Assembly (NCBI GenBank): GCA_035772735.1
Contig: JASDFA010000019.1
Span: 66,440,001-66,504,000 of the forward strand
Source of the DNA: Datura wrightii
Lineage: Eukaryota > Streptophyta > Magnoliopsida > Solanales > Solanaceae
Direction: 5' to 3'
Length of the DNA stretch: 64,000 nucleotides
The translations under genes were made by a program, and so were the position numbers. The notes below the pieces were generated by a model. The model worked only from the letters and a program-made list of their open reading frames with translations, had not been told where the DNA came from and made no database searches. Positions 47,036-58,368 of the stretch are shown piece by piece. How positions within the stretch are numbered: position 1 is the first letter of the stretch; the number at the start of each line of letters is the position of its first letter.

Positions 47036-48310
47036 TAAACTTTAAATTTTTTGGAGTAAAAAATAGAGCTAAACAAAACCAACTCCAACCCACTACTCTA
47101 TTTTTACTCCAAAAAAGAAAATATTCTTCTTTTATTCTTCTCTCGCTTTAATATTATATTATTATTTTTATTTCATTTAGATTTTCTTAATTAATAAAAT
47201 AAATTATTGCTTCTTTTTTCTACATAATCATCCTATATAATTCATATTTTTTTCATATATAATCATTTAATATAAAATTATTTTATATTCTATATTTTTA
47301 AATAATACAATTATAAATAAATAATATATATTATTTATACTAATGAAAAATTCAAATAGAAGTGAAATCATTGATGAAATATAATTAAATAAAAATTACA
47401 TCATGATAATATTTATTTTAATTTCTGAATAAACATTCAACTTTCTAGATTACTACGTTGCTCCCATAAATGCTCTATTAATGCTTTATGAAGTTCAAAA
47501 TGAGCATCTTTATCCTTAATTTTTTATGCTGGGCTAAAAGTTGTTCAAATCGATAATTTTCATCTACTGTCATTTTTACTGTTTGAGTTTGACCTTTCAA
47601 ATTATCTTGAATTGGTGCAATACAATCGTGCTCATCCTCAATTATCATGTTGGTGCAGTACATATAGTTATTATATCATGTAACACTTCAAGCCACCTCT
47701 ATTTTTCTGATGTTGGTGGATCTGGAGGCACGCCAGATTACTAAATTATTTTTGTAATTTTTTAAATTATTATGTTATGTTTGTATTTTTAATATTGATG
47801 TATGTCAGTCATGACTTTCTTGAATGTTTATTGTCCTGTTATTTAAAGTAGATCCTGCTATTTATTAACAATATATTATATTTGCACATTTTATTTTTGT
47901 GGTAGTCATATTTTTATACAATTATAAATTATAAATAAAATTCACTTACATTTTAAATAAAATATTATACACGAAAATTAATTTATAAAAATTATACATT
48001 AATTTAAATTTAAAATTAATATAATAAAAATATTACATAAAAAATAAATATGAATATTAGAGACTTAATTAATGATCTTATAATTTATATTATGTTAAAT
48101 TAAAAGTGTTAATTAATAGAAGTAATAATATTATATTCAACTTTAAAAAAATAGAGTTGATGAATAGTGCAACTCTAAATTTGAAGTTACAATATTCACA
48201 CTCTATTTTTAATTTTAAATTTAGAGTTTGGAGTTGAAAATAGAGGTGGGTTCGAACTCTAAACTCTAACTCTCCACTCTAAATTTAGAGTTTAAAGTGG
48301 AAAATAAAGG
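47036..48310 (-). mobile_element. PIF/Harbinger-like DNA transposon remnant
   Basis: On the minus strand near 47665-47455, two frames together give a tail resembling the C-terminus of PIF/Harbinger transposase: NMIIEDEHDCIAPIQD, then (after a frameshift) HFELHKALIEHLWEQ. The flanks at 47036-47115 and 48150-48310 are inverted relatives of each other, both built from TTTAGAGT, GGAGTTGG and AATAGAG words. The catalytic DDE region is not visible, so this is a deleted, immobile copy. The ends are approximate. Confidence 0.55.
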
Positions 48311-48519
48311 TGAATTGAAGATGTCTTAAAAAGAGCTCAAACTTAGAGATAATTTTAAATTATAATAAAAAATTGATCAGTGAATTTGAACCTTTTTCTG
48401 AAAAGAATTTAAATTTGTACAGCCCAACTATTTCATTTTGGAGTTACTGGAGGAAAAATTTGACTATTTTCCCCAATTAACATCACATTCCGAGAAAAAA
48501 TTACTTTGCATGGTTTAGT

Positions 48520-48790
48520 TACTCTTTTCTTTCATCTTTATTTTATTTAGTATTGATTTGATAAATTTTTAAAAATAATAAATAAAATAATAATTTTACT
48601 ATATCATTCTTTAAATTTAACAAATTTAATGCTTAAAAAAATGCATTGGGAGATAACTATAATTAATAATAAAAAATAAATTAAGAATTAAATAATAAAT
48701 TATTTCTTAATTTTTATAATTGAACAAATAAAAATAAATTTTATTTTTAATACAGGGAAGAAGTGAAAATGACCGGAGGGAGTAATTACT
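48520..48790. repeat. Possible Stowaway/mariner-type MITE
   Basis: TTACTC at the left and GGAGGGAGTAA at the right frame an AT-rich stretch, the ends expected for plant Stowaway MITEs (CTCCCTCC termini, TA duplication). The left end is weak. Confidence 0.35.
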
Positions 48791-49334
48791 AATGACCTTA
48801 ATCATATTATCGATGAAGCTTGAATGATAGTCAAACTCCGTCCCCAAGTGTAACAGTCTAAGCAACAAGTGTTCCGTATTCCCTAAAACCCTCGACCGTT
48901 TAGTTTTCTGTTTCAATCCTTTGATTTGGAGTTTATTGTTTCTTTAATTTTGGTCTTTTTCTTCTGCAAATGATTTAATTGTGAATTCCTACCTACTTTC
49001 TATATAAGAGAATACGTTACGAGTTGTTACGATAACCCTTATATTATATGGACAAAGTTGTGAGTTTAGTTGGCCCCACGCCAAACGCAGTGTTGTTAGT
49101 GGAAGTCCGATGGTTTGTTAAGTGTAACCTGAGAGGAACTCACTTTTTAAAATAAAGAACATTTTACTTCCCTTTATTGCTATGGCATTCAAATTAATTA
49201 TGAATTTATTAAATTTTGACATATAAATATTTTTGGAGATTTTAAATTTGATATATCCTAAGTTAGAAAATGTTATTTTTTCTGATAAATTTTATTTATA
49301 ATAGTCGAATAAGATCTAAATATTAATATTATAA

Positions 49335-49763
49335 GGGGTCGTTTGGTACGAAGACAAGTAATGCAAGTATTACTAATACATGAATTAGTAATGTAGGGAT
49401 TGCTAATACAAAGATTGTAATGCGGAGATTATTTTTTATCAACTGTTTGGTTTATTGTGTGAAAAACTAGATATATTGTGTATTGCGTTTTATTTAAAAC
49501 TCTAATATATATATATATATATTACAATTATACCCTTGAATTTTTGTATAAAGAAATTTCGGAAAAGAGATTGAGGAGTAGTCTAGTCATTTAGGGATCT
49601 TATTCAGGGATTAATTATCCCTTTATTTTCTTGATATAAAATAATATACCCTATGATGTATAAATAATCCACATATTAAGTTGAATTGAATAACTAAATA
49701 ATATATTGACTGAATTAAAATTTAATTCAAAAATTATTTTAATAAATACAGCCTACGAAATGA
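49335..49763. repeat. MITE with GGGGTCGTTTGGTA terminus
   Basis: GGGGTCGTTTGGTA at the left is answered by CCTACGAAATGA at the right, a decayed complement. This terminal sequence is familiar from a widespread solanaceous MITE group. An AT microsatellite (49505-49522) lies inside. Confidence 0.55.
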
Positions 49764-49847
49764 ATATAAGTGTACTGTAGAAAATCACTTGTAAATCCTC
49801 ATAAATGACAAAACTCCCAGGCAATTGGCCCCCGGATGGATGCTCTA

Positions 49848-50063
49848 TTTGGATGGTGGTTATATATTATTTTATAATATATTATATAATATAATAATAA
49901 ATTATTATAATAAATATAATATTTAAATAAATTATATTTATTTTTATTATTATATAATAATAAATTTAATAATATAATATAATAAAATTTGCATAAAAAT
50001 TAAAACAAATATTATATATAAACTAAGGAACACTACATTATAATAGGCAACAGCCATCCAAAC
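49848..50063. repeat. MITE with TTTGGATGG termini
   Basis: TTTGGATGG (49848) and CCATCCAAAC (50054-50063) are inverted ends around a 190-base block of almost pure A/T. It has the size and form of a hAT-like MITE; the superfamily is an inference. Confidence 0.6.
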
Positions 50064-51890
50064 AAGCTGCAAGGGGGAAGTGAATTCTTCACACTAATAG
50101 AAGAGTGAAGTAAAGATACAAAGCGTCCACTACAACATTTCAAGGATTTCCCCCAACCCCGGCCTCACATGCTCAGAAGCGTAAAAGCCAGCTTCCGTCC
50201 CCCGTAGCCAGGGGCAGATCTTCATGGAGACTCGAGGGACGTTCTTTCAGACTTTCTTTGTTGAAGAATTATACTAAAATTAAATATCTATTTTAGGTAA
50301 TAGATATTAAATGTTGAATTCCTTAAATACAAATAAAAAATGTAGTTTAATAGTTAAGAGGATTCAAATAATCCTGAAGAGCGTGCAAATTCAATTCTTG
50401 TTAGACATATTTTTTCGAGTTTTTTTAGTTTCAGGCGTGACGATGTGGAACACTGAGCATAGCCTGCAAACCAAATATATTATATGCAATTTTATTTTGC
50501 ATATAACCATGATTTAAATCTTTAACCTACACAACCACAATTCTTATATTTATGCCCAGTATTTTGCCATGACTCATGAAGATGAATTAAGAAAAAGAAA
50601 AACACAAACATAAATATTGGTTTGAGAGGAACTAAGGAGTCGTCTGGTTGTTGATTAGGAAGGTGTATATAAGCTTGTTCATATTTAATCTGATCCGCTT
50701 ATATTTAATATGACCTGCTCATATGCCAATACTATTAGTGTTTCCTTTTTTCTTCTTTCCTGAACCTCCTTATGGAAATTTTATCACCATCCTTGCCTGT
50801 AGCCGAACACTATAAATATGATGTTGGGAAGAGAGAAACAAAACTTTTTTCAAGTGGATTATTGAGAGCATTAAAGGATTCAAATAATAAAGGGATTCAA
50901 TAATCAGTGAAGGTAAACCTTAAAATGTGGTTGGGTTGATTTCAAGTAATAAAATGATAATTCATAATACCATAACATCGTAAAATCATATCGCTCTTCT
51001 AGAAAATCTCAAGAACATCCAAAAGGGACAAAAGCTAGGGTTTTGCACCGCTAAAAAATCATTATTTTTTTATTAAAAATATTAAATGACTATTTCTATC
51101 AATATTTTGACAAAATATCCACGATAAAGTTATGCAAAGTTTGAAGCCAGCACACATTTATAGCCTTGGTCGGATTGTTATTACCCTGAAATTATCCGTG
51201 AGAAAATATATATAGGAATAGTGAGATTGTTGATTTTGCTATTACATGAAAGTTTTCTTAATAAGATAATATGTGTGCTAGTAAAAGAACATCACATTGT
51301 GCGGCACCACATAGAGGTGATCCAATCGTGCATTTCAAATATTCTTATATCATACAAGCTTGTAGACATTATTGAGTTATGATTTTTATTTCATATGAGT
51401 ACTTATGTCATAAAAGATCTACGTTTGAATTCTTTCAAAAAAATTTGCAGTGTTGCATTTATCAGTATGACTTAAACATATTGTATACCGATTGCAAATC
51501 ATTCAAAAAACGGGTAACCAGTGACATTGTTATAACAAACAAAAAAACGTAAATAATGGAGATTATTATAGAAAAATTTAACTCTATAAATCATGTGATT
51601 ATACATGCTACATATATTCTTTTTTATCTGTCTTTGAACTTTAATCAACTCCAGCATAATGCGAGTTGAAGCTTCTAGCCAAATAGTCAATAGCCCCATA
51701 AACAGGTATTGCAATTTCTATTCGCTGGACAAACTTTTGACTGTAGGTTTAACGACCAGTTTTAACTTTTTAACCAAGAATTATGCGCTCAAAATATTTT
51801 TATCCCCATACAAAATTGAAGAAGAAAAAAGTTTGGGAAGTAACCTTGAATTTAACCTCAGTTAAGTTAAAAGTGTGTAAATTTTTTTGA
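50064..51890. other. AT-rich intergenic DNA, no gene supported
   Basis: Short ORFs (68 and 71 codons) show no domain. A GGAGTCGTCTGGTTG sequence at 50637 could be one end of another MITE, but its partner was not found. Confidence 0.4.
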
Positions 51891-51897
51891 CTTTTAG

Positions 51898-52372
51898 AAT
51901 GTGTTCAAAGAAAATATATTTTGAAAAATACTTTTCTATTTTGTCATGTCTAATTGATCAAAAAATTTTAAAAATATATATATTTTTTTAAAAAAATAAT
52001 AAAAATAGAAAAAATAAGTCACTCTCCTTACTCTCACAATTATCCACCACACCCAATTCTCCACCCTAACATCTCACATCTCCCCCCTCCCCAACTCAAC
52101 AGATCCACCCTCACCCCCATCCCCACCCCATCTGAACCCCCACTCCCATACCACCCAACCCCCACTCCCTACCACCCAAACCCCACCTCACCCACACTCA
52201 TCCACAATACTCATCATCCTATTTATTCCATTCTTATCTTCGTAATTTTATTTTAAATATATATAAATATTTTTTAAAATAATGTATTTTACTTATATTA
52301 TAAATAAAAAATAATTTATTTTTGTGTGAAAAATATTTTCATTCACGCCAAACACACCCCTACAGTTTGTGC
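51898..52372. repeat. MITE-like unit with a G-depleted core
   Basis: The ends are loosely inverted: GTGTTCAAAGAAAATATATT near 51901 and ATATTTTCATTCACGCCAAACACACCCC near 52333-52370 (complement GTGTTTGGCGTGAATG). Between them, 52018-52240 contains almost no G on the plus strand and many CCCCA/CCCAC runs. Confidence 0.5.
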
Positions 52373-52924
52373 AGTGTTTGGATTTTGGAAGCAGTCCACC
52401 TGTTTGATTTCACCCTCCAATTAGATGCCCCTCTCTTTACCGTCTGATTATTTATTATAAAGGCCCAATTGCTATACATTTTGTCGTTACCCTCACTGAT
52501 TGGTGTAACCGCTTATTCCTTTTTATATTATTATTACAGAAATTTGCAATTATAATCCTTTAATAATTGATAAATTTTTAATTTGGTCCTTGCATAGGTA
52601 AGTATATTTAATTTTCAATTCTTAAATCTGATCGGTTTACTAATAGCCTGCTACTACCGCGTCTACTTATGCTTTAACGGACAACAATTGTCGAAATTGC
52701 GAGAATTTTATTCGAAGGGACCATAAGTGAAATATTCTAAGAAGTTTCAGGTTGTATGTGCTTAATTGATTATCGTGAAAACAAAATTAAAATTAATGAA
52801 TAACTAAAGGACTAAACTGCAACTGTCCTTTCCTATAAATAAACACTTAACTCAAGCACAATTACACCGTCTCTTTCAATTTCTTTCACTCAAAAAAAGA
52901 AGGAAAAAAAAGACAGTGACAAAG
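52373..52924 (+). promoter_or_regulatory. Promoter and 5' UTR of the ERF gene
   Basis: A TATA box TATAAAT lies at 52834-52840, 85 bases before the start codon, which puts transcription start near 52865 and gives a 5' UTR of about 60 bases (pyrimidine-rich, CTCTTTCAATTTCTTTCACT). Upstream sequence is AT-rich; no G-box or hypoxia element is certain. Confidence 0.6.
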
Positions 52925-55593
52925 ATGTGTGGAGGTGCCATAATCTCCGATTATGAACCCGTCGGAAAACTCTACCGGAAACTCTCTGCTCGTGACCTCT
53001 GGGCTGAGCTCGACCCTATCACTGACTACTGGTGCTCTTCATCCTCATCCTCCATTGCCGGAAAAGCTGATTCCACTCAGTCGTCGACTCACTCCGTCAA
53101 TAAGCCTAAGAAATCAGATTCCGGCAAACCTAATCAACTCGAAAAAGGTACTCTTTTTTTCTTCTTTAATCAGTTCAAAAAAATAACACATTTGAGACCT
53201 TATCAACATTTTACTTATCTTAATTTCTAATTATTTTGCAAAAAATTCATAAAAATATACTTTTCTATTTAAAATTTTTATATAAATTCATTTATTTTAA
53301 GATAAAGTTGAAAAATTGCAATTTTTTTTTTAAAAAAAAATCTTATATATATATATATATATTCACATTCTTTTCAAAGAAATACTCCTTTTTCCGGAAC
53401 TACAGTAAACATTGAAATTTATTTTTTATTTTCAGCTTCTCTGCGTCTTTGTTAAAATTACTCCATATCTAATTTTCAGGTGAATTTGTATATCACTACC
53501 TTAAAATTTGTTAAATAAAATCTGTAGAAACTGCACGGAGAAATATAACATTTCAATTTTTTTACAACTGAAAATATTTTAAAATATTTTTTGGAAAAAA
53601 TCCTATTGAATTTTTTTTAAAAAAATCCAGTGTCACAAACGGGACACACGGAGTAAATTAAATACTAGAAAGTTTTTTCTTACAATTGATGTTATTTGCG
53701 TTTACTTCTTGTTCATAGGAACTAGAAAATATACTTTTAACTTATTCACATTACTAAACAGAATGATTTCTGTTTTAAATGTTCATTATAACTCATATGT
53801 ATATTCATGTTTCCTCCTTATATTATTAATTAGTAATTTCTCAAATAACTTTTTAAAATTTAAAATTATACATCAATTAAATATATATTCTGATAAAAGT
53901 ACGTTTTATTCATTATTTTTTAAAAAGAAAGTGTAAAAGTTTATTTTAGAAAAACTAAAAGTGAAGAAGAGTAAAAGAAAGAAAAAATTAATTGAAAAAT
54001 TGTTGGGATAAACAGCGAATAAATGCAATTATAGGGTGTGGCAGTCTGCTGCGAATTCAAGTGATCTATAATTTTATAGAACGTACCTTGAAATTGTTTT
54101 GGCTTTCTGTATTTGTATGCTATGTACACACGCATATAAAATACTATCTTTTCATCTTTCTATTGCTGCATCCCTGATGTATACAAGATCTAAATCCCTA
54201 TTTCTTTTAGAAAAAAAAATTATATTACGGCAATGATGTCATTTCTAAATTTATATTTTTTAAATAATTAAATTGGTATTACGAGTATTATCTGTCAAGT
54301 ATCTATTTTGAACAAGTGTTCTGCTTCAATCAAATTTATTTATATATATGTATATATATATAATTATTATTTCCAGATCAATTATCATTCTCAAACTTAT
54401 CATAACCAATAAAAAAGGGAGAAGAAGAAAAGAAAATCAAGAAAAGAAGTAATATTTGTTGGAATCTCTCTCGGTAGAAAAAATTTATTTCTTCTTTTTT
54501 GTGTGCAAAAAGAAGTTACCCTCTTTCGTAGGAGTAATCAATTCTTTACCTTTTAATAGTTTTTAATATTTCTTCGGTATGTAAATGTTTGAAAATTACT
54601 CTTTGGCCATTTGGTTTGAGAAAAATTGTAAGTTATTGTATAATGTATGTTATTTGATTTCTTGAAATATTTAATAGAACTAATTATTGACTAGTCTCTT
54701 TTTACATGGGTACAAGTAATCATCTGGGCCACTACATCATATTGATATGACAGACTTCGCTTTAATTCTTGTCAACTAAATTAATCATATTAAACCGCCA
54801 GTTATGGGAGCAGAAGCTGGTGAATAATTTTTGGAATGTCAATTAATGAATCACCATGGCATTAACTTGATTATTGTGGTTTTTGAAGAACGAAAACAGA
54901 AGTAAAACGAAATCTAGAGATGTGCTATAGTTTTGTATAAAACGTTTAGCAGCAACCTTGACTAAGAAATAAAGTGTCCTGATCACATCTTTATATCAAG
55001 TGTACATAGTTGCTTTAGGTATTGCGGAAATAACTTCTTTTGGCGAATTGAAAAAAATGTGATATGCAGATACGAGAAGTGGTCCAAGGCCGAGGAAAAA
55101 CAAGTACAGAGGAATAAGGCAGAGACCATGGGGAAAATGGGCTGCTGAGATTCGTGATCCTCAGAAGGGCGTCCGTGTGTGGCTTGGTACGTTCAACACA
55201 GCAGAGGAAGCTGCCAGGGCATACGACGAGGCTGCCAAGCGCATCCGTGGTGACAAGGCCAAGCTCAACTTTCCGCAGCCACCTTCCACCCCATCACCAC
55301 CGGCCAAGCGACAATGCACTGGCACCGTCCCTGATCCTCCATCACTCCTCGAGAGTTCTAACATAATGTTTGACAACCCTTCTTTGATGAACTTCGGATA
55401 TCAGAACCAAACACCCTACTACCCCATGGATAATCATCCTGATGATTATGAGCTCAAGGAGCAGATCTCCAACTTGGAATCGTTCCTGGAATTGGAGCCA
55501 GATTCATCTCAGTTTTCAGGGATCGTCGATTCTGATCCCCTTAATGTTTTTCTGGCGGAGGACTTTGCTGCAACTCAGCAGCAGTTCTATTGA
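52925..55593 (+). CDS. Group VII ethylene response factor (AP2/ERF transcription factor, RAP2.3/ERF.E type)
   Basis: Two exons: 52925-53147 and 55070-55593, joined in frame (GT donor at 53148, AG acceptor at 55068-55069), giving 248 aa. The ATG at 52925 is chosen because it yields MCGGAIISDY, the Met-Cys N-terminus that defines ERF-VII. In the family, after Met removal, Cys2 is oxidised by plant cysteine oxidases and the protein is degraded through the N-degron pathway, so it accumulates in hypoxia. A serine-rich stretch and a basic linker follow (about residues 40-85). The AP2 DNA-binding domain is residues 86-143 (KYRGIRQRPWGKWAAEIRDP start, YDEAAKRIRG, LNFP end) and binds GCC-box or hypoxia elements in the nucleus. 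The C-terminus (LKEQISNLESFLELEP to FY) is acidic and resembles ERF-VII activation tails. No stops or odd codons; it looks functional. Orthology to tomato ERF.E members is inferred from memory. Confidence 0.95.
53148..55069 (+). other. ERF intron (1922 bp)
   Basis: A phase-1 intron between the N-terminal exon and the AP2 exon. Very AT-rich, with TA microsatellites at 53344-53362 and near 54337-54362 and a MITE-like relic near 53620-53655 (ending GGGACACACGGAGTAAATTA). No ORF in it has a recognisable domain. Confidence 0.85.
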
Positions 55594-55830
55594 ACATGAT
55601 CAAATTATCATATAGTTACTTTCATCCTGAGTTAATGTTTGGTGTGTATTTTCTGGGTGAATGAGTGACTGGTTATCTTTTGGTAGTAGTATGGTGAAAG
55701 TACATATGATAATAATAAGTTGCGTGCCTTTGCATGCAATTGTAATATTAATGTTCTGTTATCTTGTGCTGTATATGGTTTCTAAATCTTGGATTGCGCT
55801 TATGATGTTTGGTGCATGCATTTTAACCTC
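55594..55830 (+). other. Probable 3' UTR of the ERF gene
   Basis: Follows the TGA stop. T- and GT-rich words (TTGGTGTG, TTTTGGTAG) and AATAATAA at 55709, then TTGTAATATTAATG near 55740, suit plant polyadenylation, but the exact cleavage site cannot be read. Confidence 0.45.
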
Positions 55831-56272
55831 ATTTTGACTTTAAAAAAAGGTTTTGAGCACTATGTTATATATAAAATTATTTATGTTGTATATAAAATCA
55901 TTCCGTCCCTTTTAAGTAATAGTGCTTTATAATAATCAAGCTCTGGTGTTGGAAGACAACAGAAAATAAATTATAAACACTTGTCATTGTCCACGAATGT
56001 TCATTGAACCTCTTTAGAAGCATCTCTAATGGAAATAGGAGTTGGAATTTTTTTTAATGTTTGAATATGAATTTGAGCATTTTTCTAAAGAAAACGTCTT
56101 AAGCATTAAAAATATTCTGACATTTTAGGGAGCATACAATCTCCGCACTAGTTTATTCTAACAGTGACAAAAAGTATAAGTTCAGCATATCTTTATTAGA
56201 TCATGTGTCTCCCTTCTTTTATCAAATCATTAAAAAAAATTACAAGAGGTAAACAAAAGTTCAGTTACATTC

Positions 56273-56554
56273 TACCCCCTCCTTTTCAAAATAATGATAT
56301 TTTTAATTTTTTTATTCTATTATAAAATAAATAGTGTTTTATATAATTAAGAAAATATTAATGATATTTTTTTAATTTTAATTTTATTTAAATAAAAAGA
56401 ATTTTACATAATTAAAAAAATATTAAAAAGTTACACTATTTTAAAGATATTTATTAAGTATATAAATAAAATATATTTTATTTTTTAAAAATAAATAATT
56501 TTTTTTAAATATAATTAAATTAAAAACATAATTTATTTTACAATGAAGGGAGTA
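56273..56554. repeat. Stowaway-like MITE downstream of the ERF gene
   Basis: TACCCCCTCC at the left and GAAGGGAGTA at the right frame a 280-base AT-rich hairpin-prone block with TA at both ends, as expected of Tc1/mariner-derived Stowaway MITEs. Confidence 0.6.
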
Positions 56555-57059
56555 ATTTTTTCCGTCACTAACAAGTTATTAAAGTCTATTTCGTTTTGTT
56601 TTCTATCTTCTCTCAGTAGGAACGTCTTCAATTAATAATTCCGTACTTTAACTGACAATCGTACTACACATAAGAAAAAGAAACAACTCCGCCATTTTTA
56701 TGATGAATTCCTTACTTTTGCGAACAAAGGTCCAAAAAGGTTACAGGTTGATTTCATAATTAAGTTTGATGTAACTATTAAAATAATAATGATGATAATT
56801 TATTTATTTAGTATAATATAATTATAAGTATATTATTAGATTGAATAAATATATTATTATGGACAGTTAAATATTATTAAATTTAAATTTATAAGAAATT
56901 TAGGTTATATTAATTTGAAGATATATTAGTTTAAATAAATATTATGGATTAATATAATTTAACTAATTATCTAAGTCTAATAAATATGAATTTAATTAAT
57001 TATTTAATTTCATTGAGCTATAAATGATGAACCTATTTTACTAAGCTCAAGATGTCATC

Positions 57060-57408
57060 TTATCCTAGAGGGCCCAAATGACATGTCACGTGGCAAAATG
57101 ATGTGTCACGCCAAGTCAAATGAAAGAGTCAATAAGATCATGTCACATGGCAAAATGACTAATCATGCATAAGATAAATAAAAGCCAATAAAAATATTTC
57201 ACGTGGACAAGTGGCATATCCCCACTAATTGAATGTCGTCATGTCAATTTCAATCTACTTGATTGAAAGGAGTTTATCCTTATCACAACCCTTCCATTCC
57301 ACAACTATAAATAAGGATCTCATAATTCAGAAAAAGAGCCTAAAATTCTAACAAGCTCCAGAGGGAGCTTATGGATCAAACGCCACTGATTTCTCTACGT
57401 AGAAGCTG
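57060..57408 (+). promoter_or_regulatory. G-box-rich, TATA-containing sequence, probable LTR remnant
   Basis: GTCACGTGGCAAAATGA (57085) is repeated with changes at 57139 (GTCACATGGCAAAATGA) and as TTCACGTGGACAAGTGGCA (57198). CACGTG cores are at 57087 and 57200. A TATAAATA box stands at 57305-57312. The following sequence resembles a retrotransposon R/U5 and seems to continue at 58160-58290 beyond the foldback element. No gene is attached, so a solo LTR or old promoter is the likeliest source. Confidence 0.4.
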
Positions 57409-58158
57409 GAAAAAGGGTCAAAAATACCCCTCTACTTTAGTATATTAGCTAACTTTGTCCCTGGTTATACTATCGGGCCAAATATACCCCCACCGTTAAC
57501 AAAGTAAATAAAGTTGCCCCTCAATTGGATGGAATCCCCCAAATTGACTTAAAATACTCAATTTCAATTAAATTATCCATTTTTTCTTTAAATCCGAACT
57601 CGACCCACTAAACTAAATAAACTCATTAGGATTTAATTATTCAAAACAAAACAAGTTCTCAAATTATTCAAAGAAAAAATATTAGAAATAAAAGGAGTTC
57701 AATTATACAGTTATTTCTCCTCCAAAAATATTGGAACAAACAAAATAGAAATCAAATATTTACCGAATCCCTTTAGATTAAGAAAGATGAAACCTGATTT
57801 GGTAAATATTTGGTTGCTATTTGTTTGTTTCAATATTTTTGGAGGATAAATAACTGTATGATCGAACTCCTTTTATTTTTAAGGCTTTTTCTTTAAATAA
57901 ATTTTGAGAACTTGTTTTTCTTTGAATAATTACATCCTAATGAGTTTATTTAGTTTAGTAGAGGCGGATTCGGATCTAAAGAAAAAATGGATAATTTAAT
58001 TGAAATTGTGTATTTTAAGTCAATTTGGGGATTCCATCCAATTGAGGGGCAATTTTGTTTACTTTGTTAATGACAAGGGTATATTTGACCCTATAGTATA
58101 ACCAGGGGCAAAGTTATCTAATATACTAAACTAGAGGGGTATTTTTGACCCTTTTCCC
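57409..58158. mobile_element. Foldback element: 750-bp near-perfect palindrome
   Basis: The left arm from 57409 (AAAAAGGGTCAAAAATACCC) is mirrored by the right arm ending 58158 (GGGTATTTTTGACCC followed by TTTT). The arms are about 360 bases each with few mismatches, separated by a loop of roughly 25 bases around 57783. No ORF. These termini recur commonly in eudicot intergenic DNA (knowledge of the group, not a search). A clear target duplication was not found. Confidence 0.85.
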
Positions 58159-58328
58159 ACAAAAATTTAAGCACTTAAATATTTCTCTACAAGTTTCAGA
58201 GATCGAGGCAAAGATTCAAGAATAAGCTCAAAAGCCCTTGAATTTATATTCAAAAAGAAGAATAAGAGAATTTATAGAGATTGTAACACTCGTCATATTT
58301 AAAATAAAATACTACAATTATTATAATA

Positions 58329-58329
<1 letters not shown>
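58159..58329. other. Continuation of the interrupted LTR-like sequence
   Basis: GATTCAAGAATAAGCTC and AGAGATTGTAACACTCG here look like the U5 part belonging to 57060-57408; the foldback element splits the two. Confidence 0.3.

Positions 58330-58368
<39 letters not shown>
58330..58368. repeat. TTA trinucleotide microsatellite
   Basis: About twelve copies of TTA in a row. Confidence 0.9.

Noticed and set aside
55154..55376. ORFs on both strands across the AP2 exon
   Set aside because: Out-of-frame shadows of the conserved AP2 coding sequence.
57060..58300. Possible endogenous pararetrovirus promoter
   Set aside because: No viral coding sequence or other viral hallmark is nearby; an LTR remnant explains the TATA and G-box region as well.
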